64,000 bases of DNA, from assembly GCA_964399635.1 (NCBI GenBank), contig CAYNRU010000050.1:1-64000 (forward strand), written 5' to 3'. Positions 41,558 to 51,210 of the stretch are shown piece after piece. Position 1 is the stretch's first letter. Each line of letters opens with the position of its first letter. Position numbers and translations under genes: made by a program. The DNA comes from UBA4615 sp964399635. GTDB lineage: Bacteria; Pseudomonadota; Gammaproteobacteria; Burkholderiales; Burkholderiaceae_E. The notes under the pieces are model-generated. The model made no database searches. It saw only the letters and a program-made list of their open reading frames with translations, and was not told where the DNA came from.

Positions 41558-42298
41558 ATGACTCCGATCACCCTGGCGGGGCTGCAGCGCACCCTGCGAC
41601 GCCGTCTCGACGGCTGGCTCGATCACCTCGCACCGCGCGCCTGCGCGCTGTGCGGCGCGGGTCTCGCGCCCGGGGCCTTCCCCGGCCTGTGCGGGGGCTG
41701 CCTGCAGGCGATGCCTGGCGCCCGGCGCGTCCGCTGCGCGCGCTGCGCGCTGCCCGTGCAGGGCGCCTGCCTGGCCTGCGCCGAGGCCGACCTGCCCTTC
41801 GACAGGGCCCTGGCCGCGGCCGACTACGCGCCGCCCCTGGACCGGCTGGTGACCTCGATGAAGTTCGGGCGCCAGCTGGGTCTGGCGCGGCCGCTCGGCG
41901 AGGTGCTGGCCGCCAGCTGGCTGGGCGCTCCCGACGCGCCGCCGCTCGATTGCCTGGTGCCGGTGCCGCTCGGCGCGGCCCGGCTCGCGCAGCGCGGCTT
42001 CAACCAGGCGCTCGAGATGGCCCGGGCGATGTCGGCCGCGCTCGCCGCGCCGCTGCCGGTCCACCCGCGCCGCCTGCTGCGGGTCCGCGAGACGCCTGCG
42101 CAGGCCGGGCTGGGGCTGGCCGACCGGCGCCGCAACCTGGTGGGCTGCTTCGCCTGCGACCAGGGCCTCGACGGCCTGCGCGTGGGCCTGGTCGACGACG
42201 TGATGACCAGCGGAAGCACCCTTTCCGAGGCCGCGCGCGCGCTGCGGCGCGCCGGCGCCGCGTCGGTCGTCGCGCTGGTGGTGGCGCGGGCCGACTGA
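41558..42298 (+). CDS. ComF family phosphoribosyltransferase-like protein
   Basis: A 246-residue ComF/GntX-type protein. The N-terminal part has a Cys-rich zinc-finger-like region (ACALCGAG, CGGCLQ, RCARCALPV, GACLACAE). The C-terminal part is a type I phosphoribosyltransferase fold with the PRPP loop VGLVDDVMTSGSTLSEA. ComF is involved in DNA uptake in competent bacteria, but many carriers are not known to be competent. It has trmL 72 bp downstream on the same strand. Confidence 0.9.
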   Translation: MTPITLAGLQRTLRRRLDGWLDHLAPRACALCGAGLAPGAFPGLCGGCLQAMPGARRVRCARCALPVQGACLACAEADLPFDRALAAADYAPPLDRLVTSMKFGRQLGLARPLGEVLAASWLGAPDAPPLDCLVPVPLGAARLAQRGFNQALEMARAMSAALAAPLPVHPRRLLRVRETPAQAGLGLADRRRNLVGCFACDQGLDGLRVGLVDDVMTSGSTLSEAARALRRAGAASVVALVVARAD

Positions 42299-42370
42299 CC
42301 GGCCGGCCGACTGGCCGACGCCGCCCGCGCCGCCTTGCGGGCCGCCCGCCAGGCCTTAGACTGCGTGCCG

Positions 42371-42841
42371 ATGTTCAATGTCGTACTCGTCCACCCCGAG
42401 ATCCCCCCGAACACCGGCAACGTGATCCGGCTGTGCGCGAACACCGGCGCGCGACTGCACCTGGTCGAGCCGCTGGGCTTCGAGCTGGACGACGCCAGGC
42501 TCAGGCGCGCCGGCCTGGACTACCACGAGTGGGCGCCCCTGACGGTGCATCGCGACTGGTCGTCGCTGCTGCGCGATGCCCGGCCCGATCCGCAGCGCAC
42601 GTTCGCACTCACCACCGCGGGCACGATCGGCCCGTCGCGGGTCGCGTTCCGCGAGGACGACTGGCTGGTGTTCGGCGCGGAGAGCGCCGGACTGCCGGCC
42701 GAGGTGGTCGGGCAGATCCCGCCGGCGCGACGGCTACGGCTGCCGATGCGCCCCGGCAACCGCAGCCTGAATCTCTCGAACGCGGTCGCGGTGGTGGTCT
42801 TCGAGGCCTGGCGCCAGCTGGGCTACGCCGGCGGCGGCTGA
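42371..42841 (+). CDS. trmL: tRNA (cytidine(34)-2'-O)-methyltransferase TrmL
   Basis: A 156-residue SPOUT-class methyltransferase modifying the wobble base of tRNA-Leu. Conserved elements are HPEIPPNTGNVIRLCANTG, LGFELDDARLRRAGLDY, FGAESAGLP and LPMRPGNRSLNLSNAVAVV forming the trefoil knot. ATG 42371 was chosen to give the usual 155-residue length. Its end overlaps the convergent IclR gene by 19 bp. Confidence 0.97.
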   Translation: MFNVVLVHPEIPPNTGNVIRLCANTGARLHLVEPLGFELDDARLRRAGLDYHEWAPLTVHRDWSSLLRDARPDPQRTFALTTAGTIGPSRVAFREDDWLVFGAESAGLPAEVVGQIPPARRLRLPMRPGNRSLNLSNAVAVVVFEAWRQLGYAGGG

Positions 42842-43716
42842 GCGCCGGGTGCGCCCAGGCGCGCGCAGATCGTGGCCACCGACCCGGCCTGCATCTGGCG
42901 CGCGTCGGCCACCGTCACCGTCAGGTCGCGATGCGCGAGATAGGTCTGCAGCAGCGTCGCGATCGCGTCGCCGTGACGATCGAGGATCGGGAAGCAGATG
43001 TCGGTGATGCCCGGCAGCGTGTCGCTGCGGCGCTGCTCCCAGCCGCGCCGCCGGATGGTGTCCAGGTTGCGCTCGAGCGACTCGCGCGATGGCGGGGCCG
43101 GATCCCCATCGAGCAGCTCGGCGGTCAGCTCGGCGCGCCGCGCCGGCTGCTGGAAGGCGGTCAGCACGCGCGCCGACGTGCGGTCGGTGCGGAACGGGAA
43201 ATGCGCGCCCTGGCGGACCGAGAAGCCCATCGACCCGGGGCTGTCGACCTGCGCGAGCACCAGGATCCGGCGCTCGCGGTACACCACGAGGTGGTTCGAC
43301 TGGCCGGTCCGGCGCGCGAGCAACCGCATCTCGGGCAGCGCCGCCGACAGCAGCCGGTTGACCGGCGCCTGGCGGTGGGCGAGCTCGAACAGCGTCAGCG
43401 TGGTCGCATAGGCGCCCTCGGCGCTGCGCGCGATCCAGCCGCGCCGCTCGAGGACCTCGAGCATCCGGAAGATCTCGCTCGCCGAGCGGCCCAGGCGCTG
43501 CGCGATCTGGTTCTGCGTGAGCGCCTCGGGCTCGCCTGCAAGCAGCTCGACGATGTCGAGCCCCTTCTCGAGCGCCGGGGCCTGGTAGCGCGCAGCGCCC
43601 GCGGCCGCCGAGCCCCCCGAGCCCGCCCTGCCGGCGCGGCGCGGCGCGGCTGTCGGCAGCGCGCCGCGGCGCGTCGGGACCACGTCGGGGGCGGCGGAAG
43701 GCGGCTTCCTTGACAT
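42823..43716 (-). CDS. IclR family transcriptional regulator
   Basis: A 297-residue repressor or activator. A low-complexity N-terminus (1-50) precedes the winged helix-turn-helix, ALTQNQIAQRLGRSASEIFR (about residues 64-83). The C-terminal IclR effector domain has NHLVVYRERRILVLAQV and GFSVRQGAHFPFRTDRTSARV. It is transcribed away from the PhyH/TRAP genes with a 101-bp gap that holds an inverted repeat, as expected for a local regulator sensing the transported substrate. The effector is unknown. Confidence 0.93.
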   Translation of the reverse strand: MSRKPPSAAPDVVPTRRGALPTAAPRRAGRAGSGGSAAAGAARYQAPALEKGLDIVELLAGEPEALTQNQIAQRLGRSASEIFRMLEVLERRGWIARSAEGAYATTLTLFELAHRQAPVNRLLSAALPEMRLLARRTGQSNHLVVYRERRILVLAQVDSPGSMGFSVRQGAHFPFRTDRTSARVLTAFQQPARRAELTAELLDGDPAPPSRESLERNLDTIRRRGWEQRRSDTLPGITDICFPILDRHGDAIATLLQTYLAHRDLTVTVADARQMQAGSVATICARLGAPGAQPPPA

Positions 43717-43759
43717 AGGCTGATTTTAGGGGTGAAACTGCGCTTCAGGTATGAAAATC
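43710..43759. promoter_or_regulatory. Candidate IclR operator and phyH -35 element
   Basis: A TTGACA hexamer at 43710-43715 (plus) overlaps the IclR start codon region and could be the -35 of the phyH transcript. Two nearly concentric inverted repeats follow: the outer GATTTT (43722-43727) with AAAATC (43754-43759), and the inner TGAA (43733-43736) with TTCA (43744-43747). The inner core TGAAAC resembles sites bound by other IclR proteins such as KdgR. No good -10 was found. Confidence 0.4.
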
Positions 43760-43817
43760 GCAGCCGCCACCGGTGCCGGCACGCGCAGGGGCCCGGAGCG
43801 GCCCGGGGAGACGCAAG

Positions 43818-44666
43818 TTGGGTAAGGTCCTCACAGACGCGCAGGTCGATGCCTATCGGCGCGACGGTATCCAGTTCCCCATCGACGTGATGCCGCCGGA
43901 CGAGGCCGCAGCGCTGCTCGCCCGACTGCAGGCCGCCGAGGCCGAGCACGGCGGGCGCCTGCCCCCGCGGATCAACCAGAAGCCGCACCTGCTCTACCCG
44001 TGGATGGCGGACCTCGTGCGCGATCCGCGGATCCTCGACGCCGTCGAGGACGTCCTCGGCCCGGACCTGCTCTGCTGGAGCGCCCAGTTCTTCGCCAAGA
44101 ACGCGCACGACCCGTCCTACGTGTCCTGGCATCAGGACGGCACCTACTGGGGCCTGTCCTCGCCGGACGTGGTGACCGCCTGGGTCGCGCTCACGCCGTC
44201 GGTGCCCGAGAATGGCTGCATGCAGGTCGTGCCGGGCACGCAGACGCGCCCGGTCGAGCACCTCGACACCTTCGCGGAGCGCAACCTGCTGTCGCGCGGC
44301 CAGGAGATCGCCGTCGAGGTGAAGCCCGAGGACGTGGTCCCGGTGGTGCTCGCGCCCGGACAGATGTCGCTGCACCACGTACTGATCTTCCACGGCTCGG
44401 AGCCCAACACCGCCGACTACCGGCGCGTCGGCTTCGCGATCCGCTACATCCCGACCCACGTACGCCAGGTGAACGGCCCGCGCGAGAGCGCTATGCTCGT
44501 GCGCGGCACCGATCGGCATGGCCACTTCGACCTGGAGCCGGCGCCCGAGGCCCAGATGCATCCGGACGCGGTGGCGCGGCACGCCGACATCGTCGACCGG
44601 CAACTGAAGATCCTGTACGCAGGCGCCGCCAAAGGTGGCAAGCTCGGCGACACGATCGCACGCTGA
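43818..44666 (+). CDS. Phytanoyl-CoA dioxygenase (PhyH) family protein
   Basis: A 282-residue Fe(II)/2-oxoglutarate oxygenase. The metal triad is visible as WHQDGTYW (His105 and Asp107) and the distal His192 in IFHGSEPN; RRVGFAIRY nearby should bind 2-oxoglutarate. A TTG start at 43818 is chosen because GGGGAG lies seven bases upstream and the sequence then begins with the normal first helix (TDAQVDAYRRDG). It is first in a unit with the TRAP genes, so it probably hydroxylates the transported compound or a derivative. Substrate is unknown. Confidence 0.88.
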   Translation: MGKVLTDAQVDAYRRDGIQFPIDVMPPDEAAALLARLQAAEAEHGGRLPPRINQKPHLLYPWMADLVRDPRILDAVEDVLGPDLLCWSAQFFAKNAHDPSYVSWHQDGTYWGLSSPDVVTAWVALTPSVPENGCMQVVPGTQTRPVEHLDTFAERNLLSRGQEIAVEVKPEDVVPVVLAPGQMSLHHVLIFHGSEPNTADYRRVGFAIRYIPTHVRQVNGPRESAMLVRGTDRHGHFDLEPAPEAQMHPDAVARHADIVDRQLKILYAGAAKGGKLGDTIAR

Positions 44667-44667
44667 A

Positions 44668-44690
44668 CCGTCCGGGCGCGGCCCGGACGG
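44668..44690 (+). terminator. Strong hairpin between phyH and dctP
   Basis: A perfect 10-bp stem, CCGTCCGGGC and GCCCGGACGG with loop GCG, begins one base after the phyH stop. It has no T-run behind it. It could act as a partial terminator or protect the 3' end of the phyH message, giving different levels for oxygenase and transporter. Confidence 0.4.
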
Positions 44691-44739
44691 ATCGAACACG
44701 ACACGGCGACACGATGCGCCGCGATAACAGGGGGAGACC

Positions 44740-45738
44740 ATGAACACACCGTCCGCACCGCGCCGCACCGCCGTCGCACTCGCCTTCGCCCTGGCCGCCG
44801 GCATCGCGCTGCCGGCCGCCGCGCAGGACCAGATCCGCATCCGCTTCGCCCATTCGCTGTCGACCAGCGAGCCGGCGCACCAGGCCGCCGAGTTCTTCGC
44901 GAAGAACGTCGCGGCCCGCACCAACGGCCGGGTGCAGATCCAGGTCTTCCCGGGCGAGCAGCTCGGGCCGGGCAAGGAGGTCAACGAGATGATCCGGCAG
45001 GGGGCGAACGTGATGAACATCACCGACCCCGGCTACATGTCCGACTTCGTGCCGGACATCGGCGTGCTCAACGGGCCCTACCTGATCAAGGACCCGGCCG
45101 ACTACGACAAGCTGCTCGCCTCCGACTGGTACAAGGGCGTCGAGAAGCGGCTCGAGCAGGCCGGCTTCAAGATGATCATGGCCAACGGCTTCTTCGGCCA
45201 GCGTCACCTGATCGCTGACAAGCCGGTGCGCAAGCCCGAGGACATGGCCGGCATGACCGTGCGCGTGCCGCCCAACACGATGTGGATCGAGACCTTCAAG
45301 GCGATGGGCGCGCGCCCGACCACGGTCCAGTGGTCAGAGGTCTACAACGCGCTGCAGCAGAACGTCGTGGTCGGCGCCGAGGCGCCGCTCGGGTCGCTGT
45401 GGGGCTCCAAGCTGCAGGAGACCCGCAAGATCATCTCCACGACCGGCCACTTCACCGCGTTCGTGATGTGGCCGATGAACATCAACTACTTCAACAAGCT
45501 GCCGGCCGACGTGCAGAAGGTGCTGCTCGAGGAAGGCTTCAAGGCCGGCGTCGAGCAGACCCGCCTGACGCTCGCGCTGCAGGACGACTACATCTCGAAG
45601 TTCAAGGCCGCCGGCGTGACCTTCGTGACGGACGTCGACATCGCCGCCTTCCAGAAGATCACCAGCCCGGTCTACAAGGCCTTCCCCAAGTGGACGCCGG
45701 GCCTGCACGAGACGGTGCTGAACGCGCTGAAGAAGTGA
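44740..45738 (+). CDS. TRAP transporter solute-binding protein (DctP family)
   Basis: A 332-residue periplasmic protein with a Sec signal (ALAAGIALPAAAQ, cleavage near residue 29). DctP features: IRFAHSLSTSEPAHQAAEFFA, GKEVNEMIRQGANVM, and the family Arg in MTVRVPPN that salt-bridges to ligand carboxylate, then QWSEVYNALQQNVVVGAEAP. The last segment ends in ALKK. GGGGAG lies before ATG 44740. It binds an organic acid, judging by the conserved Arg, and hands it to the two permease subunits downstream. Confidence 0.96.
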   Translation: MNTPSAPRRTAVALAFALAAGIALPAAAQDQIRIRFAHSLSTSEPAHQAAEFFAKNVAARTNGRVQIQVFPGEQLGPGKEVNEMIRQGANVMNITDPGYMSDFVPDIGVLNGPYLIKDPADYDKLLASDWYKGVEKRLEQAGFKMIMANGFFGQRHLIADKPVRKPEDMAGMTVRVPPNTMWIETFKAMGARPTTVQWSEVYNALQQNVVVGAEAPLGSLWGSKLQETRKIISTTGHFTAFVMWPMNINYFNKLPADVQKVLLEEGFKAGVEQTRLTLALQDDYISKFKAAGVTFVTDVDIAAFQKITSPVYKAFPKWTPGLHETVLNALKK

Positions 45739-46262
45739 CCGGACCGGACGCGGCGCCTGCTGTGCCGGAACGGCGCGGGTTCGCCTGGTTCGTCGACCAG
45801 TTCGAGGAGATCGTCGCCTGCATCGCGGTGGCGGTCGTCGTGCTGTCGGTCAGCTGGGGCGTGATCACCCGCTACATCACCGCGCAGCCGGCGGCCTGGG
45901 CGAGCGAGATCGCGACCCTGGGCTTCGCGTGGGTGGTGTTCTTCGGCGCCGCGGCCTGCGTGAAGTACCGGCTGCACCCGGCGATCGACGTGCTGGTGCT
46001 GAAGATGCCCGCCGGCCTGCAGACCGCGATCCGGACCTTCAACCACCTGCTGCTGCTCTCCTTCTTCGCCTTCATGACCTGGTTCGGGACGCGCTTCGCG
46101 ATCGACGCGTGGGACAGCCCGAGCCCGGTGCTGCGGATGCCGCAGACCTGGCTCTACGGTCCGGTGGCGCTGTGCTCGCTGCTGATGGCGGTGCGCTACC
46201 TGCAGGTGCTGGCCGGCCGGACCTGGGCCATCGACGAGATGAGGGAAACCAATGCTGGTTGA
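45735..46262 (+). CDS. TRAP transporter small permease (DctQ)
   Basis: A 175-residue membrane protein with four helices (about residues 24-48, 60-78, 96-114 and 138-158). The WASEIATLGFAWVVFFGAA segment is typical of DctQ. The GTG start at 45735 overlaps the dctP stop (GTGA), and the end overlaps the dctM start. Confidence 0.94.
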   Translation: MTGPDAAPAVPERRGFAWFVDQFEEIVACIAVAVVVLSVSWGVITRYITAQPAAWASEIATLGFAWVVFFGAAACVKYRLHPAIDVLVLKMPAGLQTAIRTFNHLLLLSFFAFMTWFGTRFAIDAWDSPSPVLRMPQTWLYGPVALCSLLMAVRYLQVLAGRTWAIDEMRETNAG

Positions 46263-47544
46263 CTGGGTTCCCGGCATCCTGATGATGGTGCTGTTCGCGC
46301 TCGGCACGCCGATCGCGTTCGCGATCGCGATCAGCGCGCTGTCCTTCTTCCTGCTCGACGGCGAGGTACCGCTGAACATCTTCGTCCAGAAGATGGTCAC
46401 CGCGACCGACTCCTACCCGCTGCTCGCGATCCCGTTCTTCGTGCTGGCCGGCGCGATCATGAATCGCGCGGGCATCACCCGAAAGCTGCTCGCGCTGGCC
46501 GACGCGCTGGTCGGCCACATGACCGGCGCCCTCGCCCAGATGTGCACGGTGCTCGCGACGCTGCTCGGCGGACTCACCGCGTCCTCGAGCGCCGACGCCG
46601 CGATGCTCTCCAAGATCCTGGGCCCCGAGATGGTCCGCCACGGCTACAGCCCGGCCTTCGCGGCGGTGATCACCTCGTGCGCGGCGATCATCACCGCGCT
46701 GATTCCGCCATCCATCGGGCTGATCATCTACGGCTACATCGCCGACACCTCGGTCGGCCGGCTGTTCATCGGCGGCGTGGTGCCCGGACTGATGCTGGCG
46801 GGCTCGCTGATGGCGGTCACCGCGATCATCTCCAAGCGCCGCGGCTACCTGGCGCTGCGCGACCGGTTCGCAGGCCGTGCCGAGGTGGCCCGCTGCTTCC
46901 GCGAAGCGATCTGGGCGCTGTCTATCCCGGTGTTCATCATCGTGGGTATCCGCTACGGCATCTTCACGCCGACCGAGGCCGGCGCCATCACGGTGCTGTA
47001 CGTGATCCTCGTGGGCCTGTTCGCCTATCGCACGCTCGACCTGCGCGACGTGCCGACGCTGCTCAAGGAGACCGCGCTCGACACCGCATCGGTGATGCTG
47101 ATGATCTGCGCGGCGTCGGCGTTCGGGTTCTATCTCGCGTGGGAGCGGATCCCGCCGCAGATGGCCGCATGGCTGGTGTCGCTGACCAAGGATCCGACGC
47201 TGCTGCTGCTCGCGATCAACGTGCTGCTGATCGTGCTGGGCACCGCCGTCGAGGGCACCTCGGCGCTGATCATCATGACGCCGATCTTCGTGCCGATCCT
47301 GACCAAGCTCGGGATCGACCCGGTGCACTTCGGCATCGTGCTGGTCACCAACCTCACGATCGCGGGCGTCACCCCGCCGGTGGGCCAGATGATGTTCATC
47401 AGCTCGCAGGTGCTGAAGGTGCCAATGGACGACTACACGATGGAGGTGCTGCCCTTCCTGGGCGCGATGCTCGTGGTGCTGGTGCTGCTGACCGTGTTCC
47501 CGCAGCTCTCGCTGTGGCTGCCCAACCTGGTGTACGGGAAGTGA
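46252..47544 (+). CDS. TRAP transporter large permease (DctM)
   Basis: A 430-residue polytopic protein with 11-12 helices, starting at ATG 46252 inside the last codons of dctQ. Family motifs include the FFVLAGAIMNRAGI helix, the ASSSADAAMLSKILGPEMVRHGYS loop, ALIPPSIGLIIYG, and AGVTPPVGQMMF near the end. It is sodium-coupled in known members. The three genes form a complete TRAP system. Confidence 0.96.
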   Translation: MLVDWVPGILMMVLFALGTPIAFAIAISALSFFLLDGEVPLNIFVQKMVTATDSYPLLAIPFFVLAGAIMNRAGITRKLLALADALVGHMTGALAQMCTVLATLLGGLTASSSADAAMLSKILGPEMVRHGYSPAFAAVITSCAAIITALIPPSIGLIIYGYIADTSVGRLFIGGVVPGLMLAGSLMAVTAIISKRRGYLALRDRFAGRAEVARCFREAIWALSIPVFIIVGIRYGIFTPTEAGAITVLYVILVGLFAYRTLDLRDVPTLLKETALDTASVMLMICAASAFGFYLAWERIPPQMAAWLVSLTKDPTLLLLAINVLLIVLGTAVEGTSALIIMTPIFVPILTKLGIDPVHFGIVLVTNLTIAGVTPPVGQMMFISSQVLKVPMDDYTMEVLPFLGAMLVVLVLLTVFPQLSLWLPNLVYGK

Positions 47545-47594
47545 CCGGGCGCCCTGCGGCCGGCCGCCTGCGCCGGCCCGCGCACGGGTCCGCC

Positions 47595-48014
47595 TCAGCC
47601 CATCCGGAAGGTCGCGTTGCCGCGGGCGATCATCCGCTCGCCGACCACCACCCGGCACTCGACGAAGGCGAGCGTATGGCCGGCACGCACCACCACCGGC
47701 ACGATCTCCAGCCACTCGCCGGGGCGCGCGCCGTCCACGAAGTCGAGCGACAGGGACACGGTCAGCGCCCGCTGCGGCGTGCCGCCGTCGGCGATCGTCG
47801 CCGCGATCGCCGACAGGCCCATCGCGTTGTCGGCCAGCGCCGAGATCACGCCGCCGTGCACCAGGCCGCGGCTGTTCAGGTGCGGCTCGCGGATCTCGAC
47901 GGCGAGTTGCACCGCGCGCTCGGTCCGCCTGGCGTAAAGCGGCTCCCAGGGCCTGGTGAGCGGGCTGCGGCGATCGTGCGGCTGATAGCCTTCGGGCGGT
48001 GCGGCGGCGGTCAT
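47595..48014 (-). CDS. PaaI-like hotdog-fold thioesterase
   Basis: A 139-residue hotdog protein. NSRGLVHGGVISALADNAMGLSA is the family signature with the catalytic Asp in ALAD. An AGGAG seven bases before ATG 48014 sets the start. It is convergent with dctM and divergent from the alcohol dehydrogenase. It probably hydrolyses an acyl-CoA in the same catabolic set; the acyl group is unknown. Confidence 0.9.
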   Translation of the reverse strand: MTAAAPPEGYQPHDRRSPLTRPWEPLYARRTERAVQLAVEIREPHLNSRGLVHGGVISALADNAMGLSAIAATIADGGTPQRALTVSLSLDFVDGARPGEWLEIVPVVVRAGHTLAFVECRVVVGERMIARGNATFRMG

Positions 48015-48150
48015 CGTGGGCTCCTGGAGGGGTCGGCCGGGCGACCCGGTCGCCGGTCCGCCACACCGGAAGACTAGCAAGGCCGGCGGGCAAGGGGGCA
48101 TTCATCCCTCACCGCGACGAAGCGGCGGGCGCCGCGAGGGGACGGACGGC

Positions 48151-49269
48151 ATGAGATTCAAGGCGGCGGTGCTTCACCGGACGGGCGGGCGGTTCTCGAT
48201 CGAGGACGTGACGCTGCAGCCGTTGGCGCCCGGCGACGTGCTGGTGCGCCTGCACGCGAGCGGGCTGTGCCACACCGACCTCGAGGTGATCGAGGGCAGC
48301 CTGCCCTACCCGCTGCCGATCGTGCTCGGGCACGAGGGCGCGGGCGTGGTCGAGCGGGTGGGCGGCGCGGTCACGCAGGTGCGTCCGGGCGAGCACGTGG
48401 TGTGCTCCTGGAACCCGCACTGCGGCCACTGCTTCTACTGCGAGCGCGGCCAGCCGATCCTGTGCGAGCCGTTCACCCGCCACCAGCCGGCCGGACGCCT
48501 GCTCGACGGCGGCTCCCGATACCGCCTCGACGGCGACCGGATGCTGCACCACTTCTCGGTCGTCTCCTCCCACGCCCAGTACTGCGTGGTGCCCGAGTCG
48601 GGTGCGATCGGCGTGCCGGCCGAGATCCCGTTCGACCGGGCCTGTCTGATCGGCTGCGGGGTGATGACCGGCGTGGGCGCGGCGGTGCGCCTGGCGCGCA
48701 TCGAGGCGGGCTCCTCGGTGGTGGTGATCGGCTGCGGCGCCGTCGGGCTGAACGTGATCCAGGGCGCGCGGCTGCAGCAGGCCGACACCATCGTCGCGAT
48801 CGACCGCGACCCGGCCCGGCTCGCGCTCGCGCGGGCCTTCGGTGCGACCCATCTGATCGGGCCCGAGACGCCAGAGCCCGCCGCGCAGGTCGCAGCGGTC
48901 AAGGCGCTGACCGCCGGTCGGGGCGCCGACTATGCGTTCGAGTGCGCGGGCGGCGAGGCGCCGCTGCAACTGATGTACGAGGCGATGCGAACCGGCGGCC
49001 AGGCGGTGATCCTGGGCAAGGTCGCGGTCGATCGAAAGGTGTCGCTGCGCTTCGGATCGATGATGGGCGAGAAGCGCACGATCCGCTCGAGCTACGGCGC
49101 GGCGCGCCCGCGGCGCGACTTCCCGTGGCTCGCGCGCATGTACCTCGACGGTCGCCTGAAGCTCGACGAGATGATCACTCAGCGGCTGCCGCTCGAGGGC
49201 ATCGACGAGGGGTTCGACGCGATGCGCGCCGGCCGCACGCTGCGCACCGTGCTGGAGATCGCTCATTGA
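48151..49269 (+). CDS. Zinc-dependent alcohol dehydrogenase (class III/aryl type)
   Basis: A 372-residue medium-chain dehydrogenase. Catalytic zinc ligands are Cys40 and His61 with Glu62 (GLCHTD and VLGHEGAG) and a later Cys in LIGCGVMTG. The structural zinc site is Cys91, Cys94, Cys97 and Cys105. The Rossmann loop is VVVIGCGAVGLNVI with the acidic residue IDRD selecting NAD. It is closest in layout to benzyl alcohol and glutathione-dependent formaldehyde dehydrogenases. Ten bases separate it from the MetX-like gene. Likely substrate: a primary alcohol of the transported compound. Confidence 0.93.
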   Translation: MRFKAAVLHRTGGRFSIEDVTLQPLAPGDVLVRLHASGLCHTDLEVIEGSLPYPLPIVLGHEGAGVVERVGGAVTQVRPGEHVVCSWNPHCGHCFYCERGQPILCEPFTRHQPAGRLLDGGSRYRLDGDRMLHHFSVVSSHAQYCVVPESGAIGVPAEIPFDRACLIGCGVMTGVGAAVRLARIEAGSSVVVIGCGAVGLNVIQGARLQQADTIVAIDRDPARLALARAFGATHLIGPETPEPAAQVAAVKALTAGRGADYAFECAGGEAPLQLMYEAMRTGGQAVILGKVAVDRKVSLRFGSMMGEKRTIRSSYGAARPRRDFPWLARMYLDGRLKLDEMITQRLPLEGIDEGFDAMRAGRTLRTVLEIAH

Positions 49270-49279
49270 GGGCCGCGCG

Positions 49280-50350
<1,071 letters not shown>

Positions 50351-50399
50351 GCCGCGGGCGGGCCCGGCGGGCCGGCCTTGCGCCGCCGGCCGCCCAGGC

Positions 50400-51113
50400 T
50401 CAGAACCCCGAGAACTTCGCGAAGCCCTCGACCGGGTCGCGCGCCGTCTCGAGCGTGTTGATCACGGCATCCGGATCGGCCCAGCCCAGCGACATGCCGC
50501 ACACCAGCATCTCGTTGTCCGGGATGCCGATCGTCTCAGCGATGATCCGATGGAACTCGAGGAAGGCCGCCTGCGGGCAGGTGTCGAGGCCGCGCGCGCG
50601 GGCGGCGATCATCACGTTCTGCAGGAACATGCCGTAGTCGAGCCAGCTGCCGCGCTCCAGCGCGCGGTCGATGGTGAACATCAGGCCGACCGGCGCGTCG
50701 AAGAAGGTGTAGTTGCGGCCGTGCTGCGCGTGGGTCTTCTCGAAGTCGCCCTTGCCGATGCCCAGCAGCCCGTACATGTCCCAGCCGACCTTGCGGCGGC
50801 GGTCGACGTAGGGCGACATCCACTTCTCAGGGTAGTAGGCGTACTCGCGCTTGTGGGTCGCAGCGACCGCGGGGTCGTCGAAGGCGGCGACGATGCGCCG
50901 TGCGAGCTCGGCCCGCGGCTCGCCGGCGAGTACGTAGGCCTTCCAGGGCTGCGTGTTGGTGCCCGAGGGCGCCCGCGCGGCGACCCGGAGGATCTCCTCG
51001 ACGGTCTCACGGGGCACCTCCCGGGGCAGGAAGGCGCGGATCGACTGGCGGCTGACGATCGCCTCGTCGGCATCGCGGCAGGGTTGGTGGCGGGTCGCAG
51101 GATCGAACGTCAT
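50400..51113 (-). CDS. Nitroreductase family flavoprotein
   Basis: A 237-residue FMN-dependent oxidoreductase. The N-terminal SRQSIRAFLPREVP and AARAPSGTNTQPWKAYVL carry the FMN phosphate and ring contacts. GLDTCPQAAF and VCGMSLGWADPDAVIN close the fold. The family reduces nitro groups, quinones and related compounds. It converges with the MetX-like gene; its stop lies 50 bp away. No partner indicates the real substrate. Confidence 0.93.
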   Translation of the reverse strand: MTFDPATRHQPCRDADEAIVSRQSIRAFLPREVPRETVEEILRVAARAPSGTNTQPWKAYVLAGEPRAELARRIVAAFDDPAVAATHKREYAYYPEKWMSPYVDRRRKVGWDMYGLLGIGKGDFEKTHAQHGRNYTFFDAPVGLMFTIDRALERGSWLDYGMFLQNVMIAARARGLDTCPQAAFLEFHRIIAETIGIPDNEMLVCGMSLGWADPDAVINTLETARDPVEGFAKFSGF

Positions 51114-51210
51114 GGGGGCGGCGGAAAGAGTGAGTCGGTGTGGGAGGCCGCCACGCGCGTCGCGCGGCGGAGGATCGGCCGGGTCGCTCGCGCGGCCGGG
51201 TGGTTCGGGG

